NCBI GenBank assembly: GCA_002696205.1
Contig: NZRL01000161.1
Span: 1 to 34,843 of the forward strand
Reading direction: 5' to 3'
DNA: 34,843 bases
Origin: Rhodospirillaceae bacterium
GTDB lineage: Bacteria > Pseudomonadota > Alphaproteobacteria > Rhodospirillales > Casp-alpha2
Positions 17,815-25,794 of this stretch are shown here, piece by piece. Both the position numbers and the translations under genes were made by a program. Each line of letters starts with the position of its first letter. Position 1 is the stretch's first letter. Under the pieces are notes generated by a model. That model had not been told where the DNA came from and did not search any database. It saw nothing but the letters and a program-made list of their open reading frames with translations.

Positions 17815-17846
17815 GTCAAATCGCTAATGCCGATGGGATGTATCGG
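17815..17846 (-). promoter_or_regulatory. AEP-regulon element, copy C (pbfA-like operon promoter)
   Basis: Plus-strand GTCAAATCGCTAAT, identical to copy A over 14 bases, then a dyad CCGAT-N7-ATCGG (17830-17846) at the same spacing as copy A. Towards the operon it reads GATTTGACG, with TTGACG as -35 and a poor -10 (GACACT at 18 bases). Predicted transcription start is near 17782. This ties the distant five-gene operon to phnW, phnA and the importer. Confidence 0.75.
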
Positions 17847-17884
17847 CATGGCCTATGGCGCCCTGAGGCGACATGTGACTACCC

Positions 17885-17915
17885 TTGACCTTCCAGCGAC
17901 TGGAACCCTTATGTA
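17885..17915 (+). promoter_or_regulatory. CueR-type copper-responsive promoter of the copA ATPase gene
   Basis: -35 TTGACC (17885-17890), a 19-base spacer, -10 TATGTA (17910-17915). The spacer contains the perfect dyad TTCCAG-CGA-CTGGAA. The 19-bp spacing and CCTTCCAG...CTGGAA sequence match MerR/CueR-activated copper promoters such as E. coli copA. The regulator is encoded two genes on. Confidence 0.92.
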
Positions 17916-17946
17916 GGGCGAGTAACATGAAATTTGGATCCCTGCC

Positions 17947-20346
17947 ATGAGCGATTCCCACGCCCCACACACCCATTCCTCCGACACCGCACCGGCGGGC
18001 GGCTGCTGCCACGGCCATAGCCATGACGGCGCGAAGGGCGATACCGCGAAAGACCCCGTCTGCGGGATGACCGTGCAATTGAACACGGGCAAGCCGACCT
18101 TTGACCACGGCGGCACGACCTATCATTTCTGCTCGCAAGGCTGTCAGACAAAGTTCTCCGGCGATCCGGAGCATTATCTGTCCGGCGCCCATCGCAAGCA
18201 GGCGGAAGAAATGCCGGCGGGCACCAAATACACCTGTCCCATGCACCCGGAGATCGTCAGCGATAAACCGGCGGATTGCCCGATCTGCGGCATGGCGTTG
18301 GAGCCCATGGGCATCCCCAGCGGCGACGAAGGCCCCAATCCGGAACTGGTGGATTTCACCCGGCGGTTCTGGGTCGGCGCGGTGCTGAGCCTGCCCCTGT
18401 TGGTCCTGGCCATGGGGCCCATGGTGGGTCTGGGCATCCGGGGGGCCATCGGCGAAACGGCGGCGCAATGGATCGAATTGGTCCTGGCGACGCCGGTCGT
18501 CCTGTGGTGCGGCTGGCCGTTTTTCCAGCGCGGCGTCAAATCCATCGTCAGCGGCAACCTGAACATGTTCACCCTGATCGCCATGGGCGTCGGCGCGGCC
18601 TATCTGTTCAGTCTGGTCGCCGTCATCGCCCCCGGCATCTTCCCCGACGGTTTCCGAGGGCCGGAAGGCCACGTCGGCGTCTATTTCGAGGCAGGCGCCG
18701 TGATCATCGTCCTGGTCCTGCTGGGCCAATTGATGGAACTGGGGGCCCGCGACCGCACGGGGGCCGCCCTCCGGGCACTTCTGGACATGGCGGCCAAGAC
18801 CGCCCGGCGCATCGGCGCCGACGGCACCGAAGAAGAAGTGCCCCTGGATGAGATCAAATCGGGTGACCGCCTGCGCATCCGCCCGGGCGACAAGGTTCCC
18901 GTCGACGGCGTCGTCCTGGAAGGCCGGTCGTCCATCGACGAATCGATGATCACCGGCGAGCCGGTGCCGGTCGAGAAAACCGCCGGCGATGCCGTCACGG
19001 GTGCGACCATCAACGGCACGGGCAGCCTGATCATGGAGGCCCAGCGCGTCGGTGCCGATACCATGCTGAACCGGATCGTCGAAATGGTCGCCTCAGCCCA
19101 GCGGTCCCGCGCGCCGATCCAGAAAGTCGCCGATTCCGTCGCCGGAATCTTCGTGCCGGCGGTCATCGCCGTGGCCGTCCTGGCCTTCATCGCCTGGACG
19201 ATCTGGGGACCGTCCCCGGCCATGGCCTACGGCCTGGTCGCCGGCGTCGCCGTGCTGATCATCGCCTGCCCCTGCGCGCTCGGCCTGGCGACGCCCATGT
19301 CCGTAATGACGGCGACCGGGCGCGGCGCCGCGGCGGGGGTGCTGATCAAGAATGCCGAGGCGCTGGAACGCTTCGCCAAGGTCGACACCCTGATCGTCGA
19401 CAAGACCGGCACCCTGACCTTGGGCAAACCGAAACTGGTCGCCGTCCAGGCGGCGGACGGTCAGGAGGAAGACACCGTCCTGCGCCTGGCCGCCGGGCTG
19501 GAACGCGGATCGGAACACCCGCTTGCCGAAGCCATCGTCGCAGGCGCCGAAGACCGGGGCCTGAATTTGACCGAAGCCGAGAATTTCGAGGCCGTGACCG
19601 GCAAGGGCGTGTCCGGCCGCGTCGACGGCCGCAAGGTCGCCTTGGGCAACGCCCGCATGATGGACGACCTGGGGCTCGACCGGGGCAGCCTGGGCAGCGA
19701 CGCCGACGCCCGGCGGGACAAGGGCGAAACGGTGATGTTCGTCGCCGTGGACGGGGCGCTGGCGGGCCTGATCGCCGTCGCCGACCCGGTCAAGGAAACC
19801 ACCGCCGACGCCATCAAGGCGCTGCATGCCCAGGGCTTCGCCATCGTCATGGCGACCGGCGACAACGAACGCACGGCCCGCGCGGTCGCGGCCGACCTGG
19901 GCATCGACGACATCCGCGCCGACGTCCTGCCCGAGGACAAGGCGAAGATCGTCAAGGACCTGCAGGCCCAGGGCCGCCGGGTCGCCATGGCCGGCGACGG
20001 GGTCAACGACGCCCCCGCCCTGGCCCAGGCCGATGTCGGCATCGCCATGGGCACGGGTGCGGACGTGGCCATCGAAAGTGCGGGGCTGACCCTGGTGAAG
20101 GGTGATTTGAACGGCATCGTGCGGGCGCGCAACCTGGCCCGCGCGACCATGCGCAACATCAAACAGAACCTGTTCTTCGCCCTGGTCTACAATGCGCTGG
20201 GCGTGCCGGTGGCGGCCGGGGTGCTCTATCCCCTGTTCGGCATCCTGCTGTCGCCGATGGTCGCGGCGGCGGCCATGAGCCTGAGTTCCGTTTCCGTCAT
20301 CACCAACGCGCTGCGCCTGCGCCGCGCCGACATCGGGGAGGCCTGA
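17947..20346 (+). CDS. copA: Cu(I)-exporting P1B-type ATPase with YHS and heavy-metal-binding N-terminus
   Basis: Inner-membrane copper efflux pump, 799 residues. It opens with a His/Cys-rich tail ([11 protein letters not shown]), then a YHS domain (DPVCGMTV...YHFCSQGCQ, about 36-82) and a CPMHPEI...[12 protein letters not shown] metal-binding domain (about 93-122), in place of the usual CxxC HMA domain. The core has TGEPVPVEK, intramembrane CPC (C441-P442-C443), the phosphorylated D485 in [29 protein letters not shown], and the C-terminal YN and [15 protein letters not shown] signatures of the Cu(I) subgroup. The ribosome site is weak (GGATCC). It is the first gene of the copper island, under the CueR promoter. 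Confidence 0.96.
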   Translation: MSDSHAPHTHSSDTAPAGGCCHGHSHDGAKGDTAKDPVCGMTVQLNTGKPTFDHGGTTYHFCSQGCQTKFSGDPEHYLSGAHRKQAEEMPAGTKYTCPMHPEIVSDKPADCPICGMALEPMGIPSGDEGPNPELVDFTRRFWVGAVLSLPLLVLAMGPMVGLGIRGAIGETAAQWIELVLATPVVLWCGWPFFQRGVKSIVSGNLNMFTLIAMGVGAAYLFSLVAVIAPGIFPDGFRGPEGHVGVYFEAGAVIIVLVLLGQLMELGARDRTGAALRALLDMAAKTARRIGADGTEEEVPLDEIKSGDRLRIRPGDKVPVDGVVLEGRSSIDESMITGEPVPVEKTAGDAVTGATINGTGSLIMEAQRVGADTMLNRIVEMVASAQRSRAPIQKVADSVAGIFVPAVIAVAVLAFIAWTIWGPSPAMAYGLVAGVAVLIIACPCALGLATPMSVMTATGRGAAAGVLIKNAEALERFAKVDTLIVDKTGTLTLGKPKLVAVQAADGQEEDTVLRLAAGLERGSEHPLAEAIVAGAEDRGLNLTEAENFEAVTGKGVSGRVDGRKVALGNARMMDDLGLDRGSLGSDADARRDKGETVMFVAVDGALAGLIAVADPVKETTADAIKALHAQGFAIVMATGDNERTARAVAADLGIDDIRADVLPEDKAKIVKDLQAQGRRVAMAGDGVNDAPALAQADVGIAMGTGADVAIESAGLTLVKGDLNGIVRARNLARATMRNIKQNLFFALVYNALGVPVAAGVLYPLFGILLSPMVAAAAMSLSSVSVITNALRLRRADIGEA

Positions 20347-20350
20347 CGCC

Positions 20351-20743
20351 ATGAACATCGGCGACGCCGCCAAGCAATCGGGCCTGCCGGCCAAGACGAT
20401 CCGCTATTACGAAGACATTTCCCTGGTCGTGCCAGCGCGGGGCGAAAACGGCTACCGCGTCTACGGCCCCGACGACGTGCACAAGCTGCGCTTCGTGCAG
20501 CGGGCACGCGGCCTGGGCTTTTCCGTCGAGGATTGCCGCGCCCTGTTGTCGCTTTATGAAGACGAAAACCGTGCGAGCGCCGACGTCAAGGCCATCGCCC
20601 AGGAACGCCTGGCCGAGATCGCGGACAAGATCGCCGAATTGAAAGCCTTCCAGAAAACGCTGAAGCACCTGGTCGACCATTGCCACGGCGACCAACGGCC
20701 CAACTGTCCGATCATCGACGGCCTGGCGGGCCCGGACCATTGA
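20351..20743 (+). CDS. cueR: Cu(I)-responsive MerR-family regulator
   Basis: Cytoplasmic copper sensor and activator, 130 residues. N-terminal MerR helix-turn-helix (MNIGDAAKQSGLPAKTIRYYEDISLV), a dimerisation helix, and the metal loop HCHGDQRPNCPIID with C111 and C119. S76 matches the serine that marks monovalent-metal (Cu/Ag/Au) sensors; E. coli numbering is one higher. The ribosome site is GGGGAGG and the gene begins 4 bases after copA, so it is co-transcribed and autoregulated. Its target is the promoter at 17885-17915. Confidence 0.96.
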   Translation: MNIGDAAKQSGLPAKTIRYYEDISLVVPARGENGYRVYGPDDVHKLRFVQRARGLGFSVEDCRALLSLYEDENRASADVKAIAQERLAEIADKIAELKAFQKTLKHLVDHCHGDQRPNCPIIDGLAGPDH

Positions 20744-20767
20744 GCGCCGGGCGGTCACGCGGCTTTC

Positions 20768-20797
20768 TTGAAGGACACGGAACCCGAATGGTAAAAT
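20768..20797 (+). promoter_or_regulatory. Possible sigma-70 promoter before the His/Cys-rich gene
   Basis: TTGAAG, an 18-base spacer and TAAAAT. The predicted transcription start falls at the annotated ATG, so either the message is leaderless or the gene is read mainly from the upstream operon. Confidence 0.4.
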
Positions 20798-20804
20798 ATC
20801 GGCC

Positions 20805-21245
20805 ATGATGAAAATGAACGGGACATCGCGTTCGATCCGCAGTCTGCGGCGCCTTTGCGCCACGGTGCTGGCCGTCGCCGTCCTGTTCACAAGCGTCGGC
20901 ATGGGTCATGCGGCCCTGGCGACGGACCATCCGGCTCCTGCACCGGCTACTGCCCAGAGCAGCCATCACGGCGGCCATCATGGCGGCACCGCCATGACCG
21001 AACCCGCCGAAGAGCATTGCGACGGCCCCGCCCATAGTGCCAAGGCCGATCCCGCATCGCCCCAGAAGCACGGCGCCATGCACGGTTGCTGCGCCAGCGC
21101 CTGTTTCCCCAGTTTCACCAATCCGGAAATCACCTTCGTCCCGGTCCGTTCCGTCGTTATGGAACGCCTGACGCCGCGCGCCCATCAGGCCGCCGCGTCG
21201 CGCCCCCTGGGCGCCCTGTTCAAGCCGCCCCGGCGCATCCTGTGA
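20805..21245 (+). CDS. Secreted His/Cys-rich protein in copper operon
   Basis: 146 residues, not assigned to a named family. A twin-basic N-terminus and hydrophobic stretch (ATVLAVAVLFTSVGMGHAALA) form a signal peptide or anchor. The rest is rich in His (HHGGHHGG, HGAMHGCC) and has paired cysteines (GCCASACFPSF) before a C-terminus ending LFKPPRRIL. The arrangement recalls small periplasmic copper-binding proteins found in cop clusters (CopL-like), but I cannot place it firmly. The start is uncertain (20805, 20808 or 20814) because no ribosome site is visible. Copper binding is inferred from composition and location. Confidence 0.7.
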   Translation: MMKMNGTSRSIRSLRRLCATVLAVAVLFTSVGMGHAALATDHPAPAPATAQSSHHGGHHGGTAMTEPAEEHCDGPAHSAKADPASPQKHGAMHGCCASACFPSFTNPEITFVPVRSVVMERLTPRAHQAAASRPLGALFKPPRRIL

Positions 21246-21447
21246 TTTCCGTGCGCCCCGACCGGGCGGCGCGACACTCGATTCACACGACACCGACGAC
21301 CCTGATCGAGGGCGCGTGATCCCCTAGGCAACGCCGTTACGGCGGCCCCAGCGATCCCACGGAAATCCATTGCCGGGACGGCGGCATCCTTGTCGCCGTC
21401 GTTCGAAACACCACCCGTGTATTCAACCGACAACCGAGGATCACAAG

Positions 21448-22110
21448 ATGTCCAATTCATTCAATTTCACCACCCGAGGAACCTTTGCCGGGTTGGCCGT
21501 CGCCGCCGGCCTGACGTTCGCCCAACCCGCCCTGGCCGGCGCCGGGCAGCCGGGCCACGGCCATGAAGGCCAAGGCCATATGATGCAAGGCGGCCACATG
21601 ATGCAGGGCGACCAGATGCCGGGCGGGCACGGCCCCGCCGGACATCACGGCGCCATGACCGACGCTATCGGCGGGCCCGGCAAGGCCGCCGACGTGACCC
21701 GCACCATCGATATCGTCATGCAGGACAATTACTACGAACCCGAGGAAATCACCGTGAAGGCGGGCGAGACCGTCCGCTTCAAGATCGTCAACAAAGGCAG
21801 CCTGCTGCACGAATTCGGCCTGGGCACCGCCGCCATGCACGCCGCCCATCAGAAGGAAATGATGGTGATGATGGAGCACGGCATGATCGAGGCCGACCGG
21901 ATCAACCCGGAACGCATGAAGATGGACCACGGCCCCGGTATGGCGCCGATGAGCCACCAGCATGGGGCCGAAAGCGGCAGCGTCCTGGTCGAACCCGGCA
22001 AATCGTCGGAAATGATCTGGACCTTCCCCAAGGATGCGACGCTGGAATTCGCCTGCAACGTTCCGGGCCATTACGAGTCCGGGATGATGGGCCCGATCCG
22101 CATCAAATGA
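21448..22110 (+). CDS. Periplasmic cupredoxin-like copper protein
   Basis: 220 residues from the ATG at 21448 (GAGGA upstream); the earlier track start has no support. A signal peptide ending ALA-GAG precedes a His/Met-rich linker (GHGHEGQGHMMQGGHMMQGDQM). A single cupredoxin domain follows (about 90-220): the first type 1 copper ligand is His in LLHEFGLG, and the others are Cys, His and Met in EFACNVPGHYESGMMG. A second Met/His-rich stretch (MKMDHGPGMAPMSHQHG) interrupts the domain. This resembles CopI-type copper-tolerance cupredoxins. Its stop overlaps the first codon of the ORF-track version of the next gene; the chosen pcoA start lies 26 bases on. Confidence 0.9.
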   Translation: MSNSFNFTTRGTFAGLAVAAGLTFAQPALAGAGQPGHGHEGQGHMMQGGHMMQGDQMPGGHGPAGHHGAMTDAIGGPGKAADVTRTIDIVMQDNYYEPEEITVKAGETVRFKIVNKGSLLHEFGLGTAAMHAAHQKEMMVMMEHGMIEADRINPERMKMDHGPGMAPMSHQHGAESGSVLVEPGKSSEMIWTFPKDATLEFACNVPGHYESGMMGPIRIK

Positions 22111-22136
22111 CGGCGACCGATAAAGGGAGACACCCC

Positions 22137-23969
22137 ATGCGACATCTGTTCCGGGCGGCCCTTGCCGCCGCCCTGACCCTATCCCTGGCCCCGCCGGCCT
22201 GGGCCGGGACCTACGACCTGACCATCGGCAAGGCGGCCATCAACGTCGCCGGCCGGGACCAGACGGCGATGACGATCAACGGCACCGTACCGGGCCCGGT
22301 CCTGCGCTTCACCGAGGGCGAAGACCTGATCATCAACGTCACCAACACCTTGGACGAAGACACCTCGATCCATTGGCACGGACTGATCCTGCCGTACCAG
22401 CAGGACGGCGTGCCGGGCATCAGCTTCCCCGGCATCAAACCGGGCGAGACCTTCACCTACCGGTTCCCGGCGCAGCAGGCAGGCACCTATTGGTACCACA
22501 GCCATTCCGGCGGGCAGGAAGCCGTCGGGATGTACGGCGCCTTGGTGATCGACCCGAAAGCCCGCGAACCGTTCCGCTACGACCGGGAGTACACGGTCGT
22601 GCTGTCCGACTGGCATCCCGACGATAGCCCGCGCGACATCCTGATGAACCTCAAGCGATCCGCCGACTACTACAACTACCAGCAACGGACGCTATCGACC
22701 TTCCTGGACGACGCCGAAAAAATGGGCCTCGGGCGCACCCTCGCCGACCGCGCGGACTGGGGCAGCATGCGCATGGTCCCGGCGGACATCGCCGACGTCT
22801 CGGGCTACGTCTTTTTGATGAACGGCAAGAACACGGATCAGAACTGGACGGGCCTGTTCAAACCGGGTGAACGCGTGCGCCTGCGTTTCGTCAACGCCGC
22901 CGCCATGACCTTCTTCGACGTCCGCATGCCGGGGTTGAAGATGACCGTGGTACAGGCCGACGGGAATAACGTGCGGCCCGTGCCGGTCGACGAATTCCGC
23001 ATCGCCGTGGCGGAGACCTATGACGTCATCGTCCGCCCGACGGATGCGAAGGCGTTCTCCATCCTTGCCGAAAGCATGGCGCGCACGGGCTTCGCCCGCG
23101 GCACCCTGGCCCCGGAAATGGGCATGGCCGCGGACCTGCCGCCCAATCGCCCGAAACAGTTCCTGACCATGGCCGACATGGCCGGGCACGGCGGCATGGA
23201 CCACGGATCGATGGATCACGGATCGATGGACCATGGGGCCATGCCCCAGAAGTCCGCCCCCATGGATCACTCGGCGATGGGCCACGGCCCGACGCATACC
23301 ATGCCCGACGGGTCGACCATGGCGGGGGCCGACCATCAAGGTCACGGCATGACCCACACCATGCCCGACGGCACGGTGATGAAGGGCGAAAGCCACGCCG
23401 GGCACGCAATGCCGCAAGGCCAGTCGATGGCGGGCATGGATCATTCGGCCCATGGCGCGATGGCGTCCGGCGACAAGGACGATCCTTTCTACGCGCCCGG
23501 CAGCGGACTGATGCCGAAGGCGGCGGAGGGCGGCAAGTTCCTGTCCTATGCCGACCTGAAGGCGATCAAGCCGCTATACCCCGACCGCCCGGCGGCGCGG
23601 GAAATCATCGTACGCCTGACCGGCAACATGGAACGCTACGTCTGGTCCATCAACGGCGTGAAATATTCCGACGCCGAACCGATCCGCCTGAAATACGGCG
23701 AACGGGTGCGCTTCAAGTTCATCAACGAAACCATGATGACCCATCCCATGCATCTGCACGGCATGTGGCAGATCCTGGATACCGGATCGGGCAAGTACAA
23801 TCCGGCGAAGCACACGATCTCCATCGCGCCGGGCAAGACGGTGGAAGCCGATATCGAGGCCGACGCCGAAGGCCAATGGGCCTTTCATTGCCATCTGATG
23901 TACCACATGGCGTCCGGCATGTTCCGCAAGGTCGTGGTCGAACGCGAGACGGCCGAGGTCAGCCGATGA
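22137..23969 (+). CDS. pcoA: Multicopper oxidase, PcoA/CopA copper-resistance type
   Basis: Periplasmic Cu(I) oxidase, 610 residues from the ATG at 22137 (AAAGGGAGAC upstream). The signal peptide ends at PAWA-GTYDL; no twin-arginine motif is obvious, unlike many PcoA proteins. Copper-site motifs are all present: IHWHG and YWYHSHS near the N-terminus, THPMHLHGMW and FHCHLMYHMASGM near the C-terminus. Between domains 2 and 3 lies a Met/His/Asp-rich insert with tandem MDHGSMDHGSMDHGAM and two THTMPDG units. The gene ends in an ATGA overlap with pcoB, so the two are translationally coupled. The symbol avoids a clash with the ATPase copA. Confidence 0.95.
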   Translation: MRHLFRAALAAALTLSLAPPAWAGTYDLTIGKAAINVAGRDQTAMTINGTVPGPVLRFTEGEDLIINVTNTLDEDTSIHWHGLILPYQQDGVPGISFPGIKPGETFTYRFPAQQAGTYWYHSHSGGQEAVGMYGALVIDPKAREPFRYDREYTVVLSDWHPDDSPRDILMNLKRSADYYNYQQRTLSTFLDDAEKMGLGRTLADRADWGSMRMVPADIADVSGYVFLMNGKNTDQNWTGLFKPGERVRLRFVNAAAMTFFDVRMPGLKMTVVQADGNNVRPVPVDEFRIAVAETYDVIVRPTDAKAFSILAESMARTGFARGTLAPEMGMAADLPPNRPKQFLTMADMAGHGGMDHGSMDHGSMDHGAMPQKSAPMDHSAMGHGPTHTMPDGSTMAGADHQGHGMTHTMPDGTVMKGESHAGHAMPQGQSMAGMDHSAHGAMASGDKDDPFYAPGSGLMPKAAEGGKFLSYADLKAIKPLYPDRPAAREIIVRLTGNMERYVWSINGVKYSDAEPIRLKYGERVRFKFINETMMTHPMHLHGMWQILDTGSGKYNPAKHTISIAPGKTVEADIEADAEGQWAFHCHLMYHMASGMFRKVVVERETAEVSR

Positions 23970-24694
23970 ATACGTCCATCAGAACCGTCACCCTGGCCGC
24001 CGCCCTGACCGTCGGGGCCATCCTGCAACCCGGTTCGCCGGCCCGAGCCGACGCGATGGACGACGCCATCTACTGGCACGTCCAGGCAGAACAGGTCGAA
24101 ATGCGCACCGGCGAAGGCACGGATACGCTCGCCTGGGAAGCGGACGGCTGGATCGGCAACGACGACCATCGCCTGGCCTTCAAGACGAAGGGCGAAAACC
24201 CGATCGGCAAGCGTCTGGAAAAGGCAGAGGTACAGGCATTGTACCGCCGCCCGATCTCCGACTTCTTCGACATGAATGTCGGCCTGCGGCACAACCTGCG
24301 CCCCGATCCGGACCGCACCTATGCCGTGCTGGGCATTCAGGGCCTGGCGGAACAGTTCATTGAGACCGATGCCAATCTGTTCGTCAGCGAAACCGGGGAC
24401 GTCTCCGCCCGTCTGGAGGCCGAGGTCGAATGGCTGCTGACGCAACGCCTGGTCCTGGTCCCTCAGGCGGAGGCCGATCTGTCGTTCAGCGAAGATCGGA
24501 AGATTCATTCGGGCGCCGGGATCAACACGGTCGAGTTGGGCTTGCGCCTGAAATACGAAATGCGCCGCGAATTCGCGCCCTATATCGGCGTGCATTACGA
24601 GCGCAAGTTCGGCGCCACCGCCAACTTCGCCCGCGACGAGGGCGAGGACACCTCGGCGGTCAAGTTCGTCACCGGGCTGAGCTTCTGGTTGTAA
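23966..24694 (+). CDS. pcoB: Copper resistance protein B, outer membrane
   Basis: 242-residue PcoB/CopB family protein with a signal peptide (TLAAALTVGAILQPGSPARA-DA). The mature part (YWHVQAEQVEMRTGEGTDTLAWEADGWIG, then alternating amphipathic strands) ends in a C-terminal aromatic residue region FVTGLSFWL, typical of outer-membrane beta barrels. The Met/His-rich N-terminal extension of many PcoB proteins is absent here. It overlaps the pcoA stop (ATGA) and is followed at once by the DUF411 gene. The track ORF starting at 23765 is an extension into pcoA. Confidence 0.93.
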   Translation: MNTSIRTVTLAAALTVGAILQPGSPARADAMDDAIYWHVQAEQVEMRTGEGTDTLAWEADGWIGNDDHRLAFKTKGENPIGKRLEKAEVQALYRRPISDFFDMNVGLRHNLRPDPDRTYAVLGIQGLAEQFIETDANLFVSETGDVSARLEAEVEWLLTQRLVLVPQAEADLSFSEDRKIHSGAGINTVELGLRLKYEMRREFAPYIGVHYERKFGATANFARDEGEDTSAVKFVTGLSFWL

Positions 24695-24707
24695 GGAGAT
24701 ATTGCGA

Positions 24708-25160
24708 ATGAAATCAATTTCGTTGGGAGGGGCCGCGGCGGTGTTCGCCGCGGTCCTGATCCTGCTGTCGCTGCTGCCTACGGCCGGAGTGGCCGCGGAC
24801 ATCACTGTCTACAAGTCGCCCTACTGCGGATGCTGTGCCGAATGGGTGACACATATGCGGTCTCATGGCCATGACATGAAGACGGTCGAGATGGAGGACC
24901 TGACGGCGATCAAGAAGATGACCGGCGTCGGCGAACACCTTCAGTCCTGCCATACGGCGGTCGTCGACGGCTATGTGATCGAAGGACATGTCCCCGCCGC
25001 CGACGTCGCCCGCCTTTTGACGGAGAAGCCCAAGGCGCGGGGCCTCGCCGTACCCGGCATGCCGATCGGATCGCCCGGCATGGAAGGCGCCAACCCGGAA
25101 CCATATGAGGTCCTGCTGTTCCAGGCGGACGGATCGGCCAGCGTCTACGCGCGCCACTGA
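24708..25160 (+). CDS. DUF411 periplasmic metal-binding protein
   Basis: 150 residues, start at the ATG 24708 with GGAG nine bases upstream. A signal peptide or anchor (AAAVFAAVLILLSLLPTAGVAA) precedes the DUF411 domain with the signature YKSPYCGCCAEWVTHMRSHG (C40, C42, C43) and LQSCHTAVVDGYVIEGHVPA. These proteins are common in cop/cus clusters and are thought to bind copper or handle thiols in the periplasm. It lies 13 bases after pcoB, so it is in the same operon. Confidence 0.92.
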   Translation: MKSISLGGAAAVFAAVLILLSLLPTAGVAADITVYKSPYCGCCAEWVTHMRSHGHDMKTVEMEDLTAIKKMTGVGEHLQSCHTAVVDGYVIEGHVPAADVARLLTEKPKARGLAVPGMPIGSPGMEGANPEPYEVLLFQADGSASVYARH

Positions 25161-25273
25161 TCCACTGCCACCAATCCTCCGGCCAACGCGGGGCGGGCTT
25201 GACGGCCCGCCCCCCCGGGGCGACAAGAACCGATGGACGCAATTCGAAAATCCAGAACCCAGGAAGGCCGCCG

Positions 25274-25753
25274 ATGACACGGGCCGAGATCAAGGGGACG
25301 CTCGCCGCCTTGGCCGTGGTCACGCTGGCGCTTGTCGGTGCTGCGCTTTGGGCCTGGTACGACGGCAATCGCGGCCCGGCGGAAATTCACCTGCGCCCCG
25401 ACGACGCGCAGGCCGTCGCGCGCGGCGAGGCTATTTATCAGGAGCAATGCGCCGTCTGCCACGGCGCCAACCTGGAAGGCCAGGCCAATTGGCGCGAACG
25501 CCTGCCGACGGGCCGCCTGCCGGCACCGCCCCATGACAGGACGGGCCATACCTGGCACCACCCCGACGCCCAGTTGTTCGACATCACCAAGCGCGGCCCG
25601 GCCGCCGTGGTCGGCGGCGGATACGAAAGCGACATGCCCGGGTTTGCCGATGTGCTGAGCGACGACGACATCATCGCCGTGCTGTCCTATATCAAGAGCA
25701 CCTGGCCGGACGAGGTCCGCCGCCGTCATGACCTGATCAACGGGCCGCAATAA
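25274..25753 (+). CDS. Membrane-anchored c-type cytochrome
   Basis: 159 residues from the ATG at 25274 (AGGAAGG upstream). One N-terminal transmembrane helix (GTLAALAVVTLALVGAALWAW) anchors a periplasmic domain with the haem motif CAVCH (C59-C62-H63). M120 in SDMPGF is the likely sixth ligand. It sits 113 bases after the DUF411 gene and closes the copper island. It could carry electrons from the multicopper oxidase or to a terminal oxidase; the sequence alone does not say which. Confidence 0.9.
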   Translation: MTRAEIKGTLAALAVVTLALVGAALWAWYDGNRGPAEIHLRPDDAQAVARGEAIYQEQCAVCHGANLEGQANWRERLPTGRLPAPPHDRTGHTWHHPDAQLFDITKRGPAAVVGGGYESDMPGFADVLSDDDIIAVLSYIKSTWPDEVRRRHDLINGPQ

Positions 25754-25794
25754 CGGAAGGGCCTTGCGGAATGGCGACGGACGGACCGGCGCCC

